From Mucilaginibacter sp. (GTDB taxonomy: Bacteria; Bacteroidota; Bacteroidia; Sphingobacteriales; Sphingobacteriaceae): a DNA stretch of 64,000 bases. Where the stretch lies: positions 62,001 to 126,000 of the forward strand of contig JAQBOV010000027.1 of assembly GCA_028287895.1 (NCBI GenBank). The letters run 5' to 3'. Position 1 is the stretch's first letter. Every line of letters starts with the position of its first letter. Under the pieces are notes generated by a model. It was not told the origin of the DNA. It made no database searches and was given only the letters and a program-made list of their open reading frames with translations. Below, piece after piece: positions 9,028-18,041 of this stretch. Both the position numbers and the translations under genes were made by a program.

Positions 9028-10044
9028 CTAAAATCCATGCCTGGGCGATATTACCCTATCCTTGTTATTAAGCATAAGGCCAATTACAATTTCGTGCGTA
9101 CCATTGCTTACTGTGCTCAATGCCGAGGTAGTATAATCGTAGGAATAGCTAATATTGATCAGTGAGCTGATATTAAGGCCCAATAACCCTGCAACCGAAT
9201 CCTGATTGCGGTATGATGTTCCGATCCAGAATCTATCCTGAAAGACAAGTTTCATATTTACATCAAAGGCAACCGGCTGCGGATTGATCAATTTTACTAA
9301 AGCAGATGGCATCAGGGTTATATCATCCGACAAAAAGACCTTATAGCCGCCTGTTATAAAATATTGCGGCACTGTTTTAGTTTGGTTAGCGCTATTGCTG
9401 GTACTGAAATATAAATTTTGAGATAATAGCTGCTGCGCGGAGATACCGATATAATAATTTGAGGAATAGCCCCAGACACCAATACTCAAATCAGGTTTCC
9501 ATTGACTGTTGTTTCCGTTAGCTATTGCAGGGTCAAACGGATTTTCAAGGCTGATTTGCGAGGTATTCAGGCTGATATGATTAAACCCTGCTGCAACACC
9601 TAATGACAGGTTAAATTCACTTGATATACCTAAGTGATAAGCGTAAGTGGCATCAATATTGGTTGTATTAACGGGCCCTGCCTGATCAGACACCACCATA
9701 AAACCGATACCATGATGCGGTTCTGCAGCCTCATAATTTTGAGCATACAGGCGGCTATACGGGTTGGCCTGGTTACCCGCAGACATAGAGGCTGCGTCGC
9801 CCTGCACAAAATCAGATCCAAATGGCGCACTAAGCGTAAAATAACTGGTTACCGGGGCGCCCTGCAACCCGGTCCATTGACTGCGATAGCCGGCTTTAAG
9901 GTCGATATAGTTTTCCATGCCTGTTACAGCCGGGTTCAGCAATAAATTATTAAAAACGTATTGCGTGTACTGTGGCTTTTGTTGTGCTTGAGCCGCTCGA
10001 AACATCAATAAAAAAATAAACAGGATGTGTAAACGTTTCTTCAT
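9028..10044 (-). CDS. PorP/SprF family type IX secretion-associated outer-membrane protein
   Basis: This is a 338-residue outer-membrane protein of the PorP/SprF family, which is specific to Bacteroidota and linked to gliding and type IX secretion. After the signal peptide (about residues 1-20, ending AQA) comes the family hallmark QYTQYVFNNLLLNPAVTG, then GYRSQWTGLQGAP and GIGFMVVSDQAGP. The start is set at 10044 because the signal peptide begins there; an upstream in-frame ATG at 10191 adds an unrelated 49 residues. No gldK-N or sprA genes are nearby, so this is a stand-alone copy, and its exact partner is unknown. Confidence 0.88.
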   Translation of the reverse strand: MKKRLHILFIFLLMFRAAQAQQKPQYTQYVFNNLLLNPAVTGMENYIDLKAGYRSQWTGLQGAPVTSYFTLSAPFGSDFVQGDAASMSAGNQANPYSRLYAQNYEAAEPHHGIGFMVVSDQAGPVNTTNIDATYAYHLGISSEFNLSLGVAAGFNHISLNTSQISLENPFDPAIANGNNSQWKPDLSIGVWGYSSNYYIGISAQQLLSQNLYFSTSNSANQTKTVPQYFITGGYKVFLSDDITLMPSALVKLINPQPVAFDVNMKLVFQDRFWIGTSYRNQDSVAGLLGLNISSLINISYSYDYTTSALSTVSNGTHEIVIGLMLNNKDRVISPRHGF

Positions 10045-10266
10045 CTTATTCGAAGACTTCACGATGACCAGCGGTTTTGTGACATTTATAAGGTTTATAA
10101 TACAAAAATGCGGGTACAGAAACTTAACACAAATCTTCCCCGAAGCATAAAAAGCTAATTTACGAATATAATTTTTCGTTTGTATGCTCACCGGTGCATT
10201 ATCGGAGTAATTCCGACCAAGTCAGGTAGTTAGAAATCAGCCCTGAGGACAGGCGATGGTTCGCTG

Positions 10267-10716
10267 TTAAATACCGGATTTATTAAGTATAGCCAGCTCC
10301 ATATTTGCCAGGTGCAATTTATGAGCCAGTTCTTTGTTTTCCTTGCGCAAGTGGTATATCTCCAGTGCATTTTGAATATAAAGCTTCAGTTCATCATTCT
10401 GCCAGGGTTTAACCAGGTATTTATAAACCTGCCCGCGGTTTATTGCATCCATAACCGCGTTCATATCTGAAAAGCCTGTTAATAATATCCTGATCGTATC
10501 AGGATATATTGTTAATATCGATTCAAGAAATTCAATACCCGTCATGCCCGGCATGCGTTGATCTGTAATGATCACCCCTATTTCAAATGCATCTAAAATT
10601 TTCCGTCCCTCACGTGCTGATTGTGCTGTATAAATATCAAAATCACGCCTGAATGCGGCTTTAAAACTATTCAGGTTATTTATTTCATCATCAACATACA
10701 GTACGCCAAACGACAT
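10267..10716 (-). CDS. Stand-alone response regulator receiver protein
   Basis: The 149-residue protein is one CheY-like receiver domain followed by a short coiled coil (about residues 115-149) and no output domain. The acidic pair D9-D10, phospho-acceptor D52 (in ITDQRMPGMTG), T80 (LLTG) and K103 (YLVKPW) are all present, so it should be phosphorylatable. The LVKPW and DQRMPGM patterns resemble receivers of RpfG-type HD-GYP proteins. It is divergent from a 7TM-DISM histidine kinase 116 bases away, its likely partner. Output may run through protein-protein contact or dimerisation by the coiled coil (inference). Confidence 0.9.
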   Translation of the reverse strand: MSFGVLYVDDEINNLNSFKAAFRRDFDIYTAQSAREGRKILDAFEIGVIITDQRMPGMTGIEFLESILTIYPDTIRILLTGFSDMNAVMDAINRGQVYKYLVKPWQNDELKLYIQNALEIYHLRKENKELAHKLHLANMELAILNKSGI

Positions 10717-10832
10717 ATATCAAATTTTAATTAAAAATGTTACAACGCTTATTAACTTTAACTGAAAAAATCCCTGAAAGTTTATTTTTCTACGCAAATT
10801 ATTGTAATATCACATTACCGGTCTAAAAGCAA

Positions 10833-12992
10833 ATGGTAAAAATGAAGAAAATATTGTTAATCATCTGCCTTATATTACAAAAAAGTTTACTTTTCGCTTA
10901 TCAGACGGATACTTTAACAATTCACGAAAATGGAACCAAACTTTTAACTAATCGATATTTTTTAGAGCTTGAAGACCCCTCGGGTATATACAAAATAAAC
11001 GATATTATATCCAATACCCACTTCCATCCTATTGGCCCTTTACTTCCGATTCTGAAATATTCAAGATCAACTACCTGGTTAAAATTCATTTTAAAAAATA
11101 AAACTAACCGTGCCTTTGTACCCATCACGATTGGGCCAGGTGTAATTGATAATTTTGATATGTATTTTACCGATCCGGGCAAAAGTAATCATATCATAAA
11201 ACTGTCTTCAGATATTCCTTCCCGTGATTCAAAGCTGATAAAACAAAATAATACATTTATCAACTGTATTATTTTCCCCGATTCGGTACGTACTGTTTAT
11301 TTAAGAATTAAAAGTGGCGCGCCCGGTGTAATACCGATTCAAATAAGCAGTGCAAATCATTTTTTCAAAAATGCAGATCTTGAGAACATTATTGTTGGTG
11401 GGTTTATGGGCATTATACTTATAATGGGCCTGTACAATTTAATGCTCTTTACTATCGTGGGTGATTTAAGCTATTTATACTATGTATCGTGCATCATTTT
11501 TTTGGGCTTATCGCAGATTTTGCTCCGTGGTTATGGTATTAGCTTTTTTGTAAGTAAAAAAGTTATTTTAAACAATTATTACATACCCTTTGCCGGAATA
11601 TTTTTTGGATATTCGATTATCGCATTTGCATCTGAGTTCTTGCAACTTAAACAAAACCTAAAAGCCTATTTCAAATATTACTATTTTCTTTATGGCGGAT
11701 ACACGCTGGCACTTTTTGCCATTGTAACCGGCAATGCAATTGTTGCATATAACCTGATAACCATATCGGCAGCATTCACATCCGTGGCCTTGTTATTTAT
11801 TGGTGGTTTGTTATACTTTAAAGGATTCAAACCGGCCAAATATTTTATGCTTGGCTGGGGCCTGTTCCTGGTATCCATACTCATTTCTATTGCGCGAAAC
11901 AGGGGCTTGATAATTTACAACGATTTTACATCAAATATTATCATTTACAGTTCGGCGCTGGAATTGATATTATTTTCCATCGCTCTTGCAGACAAGATTA
12001 ATTTTTATCGCCGCCAAAACAGCCAAACACAATTACTCTCACTTACCATAGCTAAAGAAAATGAGCGCCTGGTTACTGAACAATATATCTTGTTGGAATC
12101 TGAAGTAAATGCACGTACACAACAATTAATACAAACCAACCAAAGCCTTTCATCAACGATTGAGGACCTTAAATTGGCGCAGATAAAACTGATAGAAACC
12201 GAAAAAATGGCTTCACTGGGACAACTTACTGCCGGAATTGCTCATGAAATTAATAATCCGATAAATTTTGTCGGTGCAAACGTGAAGCCCTTGCGCCTGG
12301 ATTTTCTGGAGATATTCTCATTGCTGGACAAGTATAAAGAAGCTGGTGAAACTCCCAACAAAACAGAACTGCTTGACCTGGCCCAACAATACAAACAAAG
12401 TATTGATGTGGATTTTTTAAAAGAAGAAATATTAAGTCTGCTGGATGGTATTGAGGAAGGCGCTAATCGTACTACCGAAATTGTTCAAAGCTTACGCACC
12501 TTTAGCAGGACAGATGAAATGGCATTAAAGCTTGTTGATATCAATAAAGCCATATTGACTACTCTTGTCTTGCTCAGGAATTCGATACCTCATCATGTTG
12601 AAGTTAAGCCTGTTTTAAATATACTGCCACTTTTAAATTGTTATCCCGGTAAGATAAGCCAGGTTTTAATGAACCTGATCAATAATGGGATTCAAGCTAT
12701 AAAAGCTAAAGAACACCAGGATCATGAAAGCATCACGATCATAACTGCAGATCATCCCGGCCAGATCACTATTCAAATCACTGACACAGGTATCGGGATG
12801 AGTAACGAGCTGAGACAGCGCATTTTTGAGCCATTTTTTACAACGAAAACCGTAGGCGATGGTACCGGTTTGGGCTTATCGATCGTGTTTGGAATAATTG
12901 AAGACCATCATGGCGCTATTGATGTACAATCTGAACCGGGCAAAGGCACTGAATTTATCATTACACTGCCTAAAAACCTCGAAGAAAGTTGA
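10833..12992 (+). CDS. 7TM-DISM sensor histidine kinase
   Basis: This 719-residue kinase has, in order: a signal peptide; an extracytoplasmic 7TMR-DISMED2-like sensor domain (about residues 30-175); a block of seven membrane helices (about 180-385); a coiled-coil linker; a HisKA-type dimerisation domain with phospho-acceptor H471 in GIAHEINNP; and a HATPase_c domain with N box (QVLMNLINNGIQAI), G1 (DTGIGM), F box (IFEPFFTTK) and G2 (GTGLGLSI). All catalytic boxes are intact. DISM sensors often bind carbohydrates; the ligand here is unknown. The start could be the ATG at 10842. It is divergent from the receiver protein above, with which it probably forms a two-component pair. Confidence 0.93.
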   Translation: MVKMKKILLIICLILQKSLLFAYQTDTLTIHENGTKLLTNRYFLELEDPSGIYKINDIISNTHFHPIGPLLPILKYSRSTTWLKFILKNKTNRAFVPITIGPGVIDNFDMYFTDPGKSNHIIKLSSDIPSRDSKLIKQNNTFINCIIFPDSVRTVYLRIKSGAPGVIPIQISSANHFFKNADLENIIVGGFMGIILIMGLYNLMLFTIVGDLSYLYYVSCIIFLGLSQILLRGYGISFFVSKKVILNNYYIPFAGIFFGYSIIAFASEFLQLKQNLKAYFKYYYFLYGGYTLALFAIVTGNAIVAYNLITISAAFTSVALLFIGGLLYFKGFKPAKYFMLGWGLFLVSILISIARNRGLIIYNDFTSNIIIYSSALELILFSIALADKINFYRRQNSQTQLLSLTIAKENERLVTEQYILLESEVNARTQQLIQTNQSLSSTIEDLKLAQIKLIETEKMASLGQLTAGIAHEINNPINFVGANVKPLRLDFLEIFSLLDKYKEAGETPNKTELLDLAQQYKQSIDVDFLKEEILSLLDGIEEGANRTTEIVQSLRTFSRTDEMALKLVDINKAILTTLVLLRNSIPHHVEVKPVLNILPLLNCYPGKISQVLMNLINNGIQAIKAKEHQDHESITIITADHPGQITIQITDTGIGMSNELRQRIFEPFFTTKTVGDGTGLGLSIVFGIIEDHHGAIDVQSEPGKGTEFIITLPKNLEES

Positions 12993-13006
12993 AATCTTTC
13001 AAATAG

Positions 13007-13711
13007 CTAAAAGAATTTATCCGGGTTAGGTACCAGGTTTAGAAATGACTCAAAATTTTCTTGGTAGTGCGATTGGTCAAGCTGGTAATAAAATGCCCCT
13101 TTTTTGGATGATAGTTTATCCTTTTCAGGCAATTTTACCAGCAAACCGGTTGATAATAACTTACGGCTAAAGTTACGGTCATCAAATTCGGCTTGGTAAA
13201 CACCTTCATAAAGCGCCTGCAGTTGGGGAACAGTAAATTTTTCGGGCAATAACTTAAATAAGATTGGATGCAAAGCCGCTTTATAGCGCAGTTCGCGCAT
13301 AGCCAGCTTAACCATTTCGGCATGGTCAAATATCAATTCCGGCAATTCATTTAATAAGAACCATTCTGCGTGGTATTCATCATTGATCTGTTTTTCGTAT
13401 TGATGTATATCAATCAATGCGTAATAAGCTATTGAAAGGGTTCTTTCAACAGGGTCGCGATCTGGCTTACCAAATACATGAAACTGGTCCATGTATATGT
13501 TTCTAAGGCCGGTACGTTGTTCCAGTACTCTTATAGCAGCATCGTCCGGCGATTCGGATGGCTGTATAAAGCCGCCCATCAGGCTCCATTTGTGCCTTTC
13601 TGGCTCAATAGCTCTTTGAACCAACAGCAGTTTTATATTCCAGCCATCAAATCCAAATATGATACAATCAGTAGCTACTAAAATTCGCTTTTGGCCGGTA
13701 TATCTTTGCAT
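13007..13711 (-). CDS. Nudix-type transcriptional regulator (NrtR/AraR-like)
   Basis: The 234-residue protein has an N-terminal Nudix fold (about residues 10-140) and a C-terminal winged-helix domain (about 150-225, with FTVPQLQALYEGVYQAEFDDRNFSRKL). The Nudix box begins normally (G47, E53, R61) but three of its catalytic acidic positions are changed: V62, Q65 and R66 stand where Glu is required. It should therefore sense a nucleotide-sugar or sugar ligand, not hydrolyse it. Members of this group include NrtR (NAD metabolism) and the Bacteroides AraR (arabinose). With araB and araD in the same window the AraR reading is attractive but unproven. It converges with the kinase gene. Confidence 0.85.
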   Translation of the reverse strand: MQRYTGQKRILVATDCIIFGFDGWNIKLLLVQRAIEPERHKWSLMGGFIQPSESPDDAAIRVLEQRTGLRNIYMDQFHVFGKPDRDPVERTLSIAYYALIDIHQYEKQINDEYHAEWFLLNELPELIFDHAEMVKLAMRELRYKAALHPILFKLLPEKFTVPQLQALYEGVYQAEFDDRNFSRKLLSTGLLVKLPEKDKLSSKKGAFYYQLDQSHYQENFESFLNLVPNPDKFF

Positions 13712-13876
13712 AATTTAGGTCCTGTATTTACAAGTGTAAAAATAAATCGGGAGTAATTAAAATTAATGGCATATTCATACCTTTTAATCTTAATTTGAAC
13801 CGAAAATAAAACAATTTTGATAAATGTTTGATAAATAAAATAGTAATATTATAGCTTTAACATATAAACCGATTAT

Positions 13877-14722
13877 ATGCCATTTGAACCATTTACAGCC
13901 GGGCAATCAGCCGATTACAACCGTGATGGCTACCTGTTAGTTAAGAACTTTTGCTCCCGGCCCGAGATAAATAAGTTGTATAAAACAGCGCTGGAAGATG
14001 ATGCCATGAGCAAAAATGCCTTGGACCTGAACGACCTCAGCGGAAAAAAGACCAGGTTATCCTTATGGTTCACACCCGGTAATGATGTATTTGGCTATCT
14101 AACCCGAAGCAAAAAAATGATATCATCAGTAGCACAATTGCTGGATGGTGATGCTCCTGTATGCCATTTCCATTCAAAACTGATGCAAAAAGAGCCTAAA
14201 GTTGGCGGGGCTTGGGAATGGCACCAGGATTATGGTTATTGGTATAAAAACCAGTTTATGTTTCCGGATCAATTGATCAGTGTAATGGTGGCATTAACCG
14301 CTGCCAACAAGGAAAACGGATGCCTGCAGGTGATCAAAGGCTCGCATAAAATGGGCAGGGTAAATCATGGTTTCTCGGGAGAGCAGGTAGGCGCTGATAT
14401 AACCATGGTGGCTAATGCGCTGCAAACGATGGAACTGGTTTATTGTGATCTCGAACCCGGCGACGCCTTGTTTTTTCACAGCAATTTACTGCACAGGTCA
14501 GAGGCAAATTTGTCCGATCATCCGCGATGGTCGATCATTTCCTGTTATTCGTCACAATCAAATCTGGCTTATAACGAAACTTCCACCTCATGGAAAACAC
14601 CGGTAAGTGTGGTACCGGATGAGGCTATTCTGGAATGGGAAGCCGGTTCGCTTTCAAACAATGATTTCCTTAAAAAAGAGAATGACCCCGCTTTGAAGGA
14701 TACCGGGTGGGAAAAGTCGTAA
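13877..14722 (+). CDS. Phytanoyl-CoA dioxygenase (PhyH) family Fe(II)/2-oxoglutarate oxygenase
   Basis: This 281-residue protein shows the PhyH fold. The iron ligands are H116 and D118 (in WEWHQDYGYW) and H206 (in SNLLHRS), and R217 is the likely 2-oxoglutarate anchor. The ENGCLQVIKGSHKMG segment is typical of the family. It should hydroxylate a small organic substrate using Fe(II), O2 and 2-oxoglutarate. PhyH relatives include EctD and the phosphonate hydroxylases PhnY and TmpA, so the substrate cannot be read from sequence. It precedes a Gfo/Idh/MocA dehydrogenase on the same strand, 159 bases apart, which suggests a shared catabolic task. Confidence 0.88.
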   Translation: MPFEPFTAGQSADYNRDGYLLVKNFCSRPEINKLYKTALEDDAMSKNALDLNDLSGKKTRLSLWFTPGNDVFGYLTRSKKMISSVAQLLDGDAPVCHFHSKLMQKEPKVGGAWEWHQDYGYWYKNQFMFPDQLISVMVALTAANKENGCLQVIKGSHKMGRVNHGFSGEQVGADITMVANALQTMELVYCDLEPGDALFFHSNLLHRSEANLSDHPRWSIISCYSSQSNLAYNETSTSWKTPVSVVPDEAILEWEAGSLSNNDFLKKENDPALKDTGWEKS

Positions 14723-14724
14723 GG

Positions 14725-14875
14725 TTGGAAAGTTGAAAGGCTGGCGAAGTTCCTTTTTACCTTTATTAGAACCCACGAAAGTAATAACCCTTACCACATT
14801 TCCACTTTACAACAATAATATTACAACAATAATAACATTACGACCTTACAACTTTACAACTTTACAACAATTAAT
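14725..14875. repeat. Intergenic tract of imperfect heptad repeats
   Basis: The gap between the PhyH and Gfo/Idh/MocA genes is built of degenerate seven-base units. The left part reads as AAGGTTGG-AAGTTGA-like words; the right part repeats TTACAAC / CTTTACAA words at least six times in tandem (about 14800-14872). The two halves are roughly complementary. Such tracts are common between genes in Sphingobacteriaceae, as far as I recall; their role is unknown. Confidence 0.6.
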
Positions 14876-14881
14876 AAAAAT

Positions 14882-16069
14882 ATGAAAATTGCTATGCTTG
14901 GCTCGGGATTCATCGCCCGGTTTTATGCCGATTCACTGGTTGGCCAAAGAAGAAAAGACACATTACACAGCGTTTATTCGCGTACGGCGGAGAAGGCTGA
15001 AAAATTTGCAAAGGACTATGGTCTCCCCCATCATACCACCAGCATGATGCAGGCTATTGAGCATCCGGAAGTAGATGTGGTAGTGATCGCGCTATCAAAT
15101 GACCTGCATTTGGCTGCTGTTGAAGCTTGTGCAAAAGCCGGCAAGCATGTTCTATGTACCAAACCGCTAGGCAGGACAGGCGAAGAAGCAAAACAAATGC
15201 TGGAACTGGTAGAAAAAGCAGGGATAATGGGTGGATACCTTGAGGATCTTTGCTATACACCCAAGTTCCTGAAGTCCTTAGGCAGCATCAAATCAGGTGC
15301 TTTAGGCCGCATACTTTGGGCAAAATCAAGAGAAACGCACCCCGGCCCGCACAGCGATTGGTTTTGGAACAAAGAAAAATCGGGCGGCGGTGCAATTGTT
15401 GACTTGGGTTGCCACTGCATAGAAATTTCACGCAATTTTATCGGCAAGGATATTAAACCGGTGTCGGTAATGTGCTGGGCCGCTACCCAGGTTCATCCCA
15501 TTGATGCAGAAGACAATGCTGTAGGTATGGTAAAATATGCCAATGGCGCCATCGGGCAGTTCGAGGTAAGCTGGTGTTTCCGTGGCGGCATGGACCTTAG
15601 GGACGAAGTAATGGGGACTGAAGGTACGATCTGGCTGAATAATTTTATGCGCACCGGCTTTGAAATGTTCACTACCGGCAAGGGTGGAGATTACGTGGCT
15701 GAAAAAGCCGAATCAAACTCCGGATGGCTATTCCCCGTTGGTGATGAAGTGCATGAATTGGGTTACAGCCATATGTTTACCGATATGTTTGAAGCCATTG
15801 AAGAAAAACGCCAGCCACTGGAAAGTTTTTATGACGGCTATGTGGTCAATTCAATTATTGATGCAGCCTACCGGTCGGCAAAATCAGGCATTTGGGAAAC
15901 CGTACAATTAGATACCTGGCGCGGCAGAACCGATGTAACCGAGCTTCATGCCTTCGTCTCGTACGATGAAGATTTTCATTTAATAAAAGAAGAGATACTG
16001 CCAAATGGCGAGAAAAAATTGATCCTGAAGCATAAGAAGACGGGTGAAGTGGTGAGGAGGGATTTGTAG
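14882..16069 (+). CDS. Gfo/Idh/MocA family NAD(P)-dependent oxidoreductase
   Basis: The 395-residue protein starts with a Rossmann nucleotide-binding motif (MLGSGFIARFYADSL) and has the catalytic K94-P95 (LCTKPLGRT; the usual preceding Glu is Thr). The C-terminal alpha/beta domain includes GGGAIVDLGCHCIE, typical of sugar and inositol dehydrogenases of this family. It probably oxidises a sugar, inositol or a derivative with NAD(P). The pairing with the PhyH oxygenase upstream suggests linked steps, but the substrate is unknown. Confidence 0.9.
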   Translation: MKIAMLGSGFIARFYADSLVGQRRKDTLHSVYSRTAEKAEKFAKDYGLPHHTTSMMQAIEHPEVDVVVIALSNDLHLAAVEACAKAGKHVLCTKPLGRTGEEAKQMLELVEKAGIMGGYLEDLCYTPKFLKSLGSIKSGALGRILWAKSRETHPGPHSDWFWNKEKSGGGAIVDLGCHCIEISRNFIGKDIKPVSVMCWAATQVHPIDAEDNAVGMVKYANGAIGQFEVSWCFRGGMDLRDEVMGTEGTIWLNNFMRTGFEMFTTGKGGDYVAEKAESNSGWLFPVGDEVHELGYSHMFTDMFEAIEEKRQPLESFYDGYVVNSIIDAAYRSAKSGIWETVQLDTWRGRTDVTELHAFVSYDEDFHLIKEEILPNGEKKLILKHKKTGEVVRRDL

Positions 16070-16086
16070 TTAGTGATTAAAGGCTT

Positions 16087-16188
16087 GTGATTAGAGATCA
16101 GCTCAGGATATTTTGATAATTATCATAGTGATCAGTTTTTGAACCAATCGCTGTTTTTATGTACCAAAACCGGCTAATCTCTAATCAC
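16087..16188. repeat. Inverted repeat pair, 12 bp arms
   Basis: GTGATTAGAGAT at 16087-16098 is matched by its exact reverse complement at 16177-16188, with 78 bases between. Both arms are embedded in TTAGTGA/GATTAG-like heptads. The pair lies between the convergent oxidoreductase and ABC transporter genes and may be a dispersed repeat; it is not followed by a T-tract. Confidence 0.5.
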
Positions 16189-16262
16189 CAATTAACTTCT
16201 ATATCACTTAAGTTATTGGTAGCCAAACATCGGGGGCTACTGTTATAGGCAATCACTAACAC

Positions 16263-18041
16263 CTAGCTAACTCTCTTTCCATGCAACAGCCTTGCTATTG
16301 CATCCTCCAATGAACCGGCACGTATTACTTCTCCTGAATTGACAAAGTAGATCTCATCAGCATTCTCAATAGTATTCAATCGATGTGCAATAATAACACG
16401 GGTGGTACTTTCCGGTAGTTTCTTCAGGATATCGCTGAGCAACTGCTCGGTAATGGTATCGATATTGGCGGTGGCTTCGTCCAGTATCAGTATTTCGGGA
16501 TTGCGCAATACCGCCCTCATAAATGCGATCAGCTGTTTTTGGCCCAGACTGATACTATCACCTGATGATGATACTTTGGTTTCCAGTCCGTGCTCAAATA
16601 TAGCCAATAAGCTCCACAGACTGGCTTTTTTCAGTGCATCTTCCAACTCCTCATTGCTGAAATCCCTATAAATTTCGTTTCCATAAAGGATATTTTCTTT
16701 TACCGTCCCGGTGAATAAAAAGGGCTCCTGTAATATAAAACCAACCTTTTGACTGCGTTCATCCGGTTGGTAGGACCGGATATCTTTTCCATCTAAAAAC
16801 ACGGTCCCTTTGGTTGGGTCATACAACCGCGCGATCAGCGATGCTGTGGTTGTTTTACCGCCGCCAGTCGGCCCCACCAGGGCATAGGTTTTACCACGTT
16901 CGAGCTTAAAGTTGATGTTATGCAATATCTCATTACCGCCGGGATAAGCAAAGTGCACATTTCTGAATTCGAGCAAAGAGTCCGATGACTCAATAACCTG
17001 CTCTTTTACCGTTACCAGGTTGGTTTCCAGCGAAAGTATTTGTGATATCCGGTCCCACCCCGCCATAGCTGTCTGGAAGCTTGCCCATAGGGAGGCCAAT
17101 TGCCTTAATGGATTATAAAAGTTATTGGCGTATGACAGATAAATGATCAATGATCCTATTGTGAAAGCATCCTTTGTATCAGGAGTGCTGATCGAGATCA
17201 AATAAATACCGTAAGCCAGTACCACTAATTGGGCTACGCCGGAAAGCAAGCCATATACCGGTAAAAAGATATTGTTGGCAATTCCCGCCTTTATGGCGGT
17301 GACATAATTGTCTTTATTGGCGCTATCAAAACGTTTGCGAAAATAATCGCGGCGATTAAAGGCAATGATCACTTTAAAATTGTTCAGGCTTTCCTGTATT
17401 TCCGCACTCATCCCTCCTACGCTTTTTAAGTTGGTCGCGTTCTTTCTTTTTACCCAGGGCGAAACTATTTTGGTAAAAAGCCAGGCTAATGCCGCCGGAG
17501 CAAGCGTAGCTGCGCCCAATTTTAGGTTGATACATAATAAAAGGATACCCGCACCGGTCATGATAGCGATGCTGCCAACAAACTGCATCAACGACTGGCT
17601 GAAAAACGTATTGATTTTATCAGTATCATTATTTACCCTCGAAATAAGATCACCTGCTTTATTCTGGTTAAAAAATGCGACCGGGAGTTGTTGTAATTTG
17701 TTGAATATGGCATTACGCAAGGTATAAAGCATCCGCTGGCCGACACCGCCCATCAGCTTGGTTTGCAGATAACTGGCTACCAAACCACATAAATACATAG
17801 CCAATAATATGCCCGAATAAACCAACACGCCATGATAATTGCCGGGTATAACATATTTATCAATAGCCCTGCCGATCAAAAGCGGCCCAAGCAAATTTAC
17901 AGTTGAGTTGATCAGAATGGCGATCAATGCAAGCCAAAGATTCTTCCTTTCATGTGCGATCAAAGCAAGCAGTCTTTTCAGCGCTGCCAGGATTGATGTC
18001 CTTTGCTGCAGCTCTGAAAATTTATTTAGATCATAATTCAT
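16263..18041 (-). CDS. Heterodimeric ABC exporter, subunit with catalytic Walker B
   Basis: This 592-residue protein has an N-terminal six-helix exporter domain and a C-terminal ATPase. Walker A is GPTGGGKT (about 390-397), the Walker B glutamate is present (LILDEAT, E522), and so is the switch histidine (H553 in IIAHRLNT). Its signature motif is abnormal: ISLGQ instead of LSGGQ (about 497-501). The start at 18041 is preferred because it overlaps the upstream partner's stop by 11 bases, suggesting coupled translation; an in-frame ATG at 18080 exists. It pairs with the gene at 18031-19767. The substrate could be a lipid, peptide or drug; the sequence does not say. Confidence 0.93.
   Translation of the reverse strand: MNYDLNKFSELQQRTSILAALKRLLALIAHERKNLWLALIAILINSTVNLLGPLLIGRAIDKYVIPGNYHGVLVYSGILLAMYLCGLVASYLQTKLMGGVGQRMLYTLRNAIFNKLQQLPVAFFNQNKAGDLISRVNNDTDKINTFFSQSLMQFVGSIAIMTGAGILLLCINLKLGAATLAPAALAWLFTKIVSPWVKRKNATNLKSVGGMSAEIQESLNNFKVIIAFNRRDYFRKRFDSANKDNYVTAIKAGIANNIFLPVYGLLSGVAQLVVLAYGIYLISISTPDTKDAFTIGSLIIYLSYANNFYNPLRQLASLWASFQTAMAGWDRISQILSLETNLVTVKEQVIESSDSLLEFRNVHFAYPGGNEILHNINFKLERGKTYALVGPTGGGKTTTASLIARLYDPTKGTVFLDGKDIRSYQPDERSQKVGFILQEPFLFTGTVKENILYGNEIYRDFSNEELEDALKKASLWSLLAIFEHGLETKVSSSGDSISLGQKQLIAFMRAVLRNPEILILDEATANIDTITEQLLSDILKKLPESTTRVIIAHRLNTIENADEIYFVNSGEVIRAGSLEDAIARLLHGKRVS

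Noticed and set aside
8890..9165. 91-codon frame after rpoN
   Set aside because: It overlaps the PorP/SprF gene antisense and has no fold signal.
9630..9945. Frames on both strands inside the PorP/SprF gene
   Set aside because: They are shadows of the main frame.
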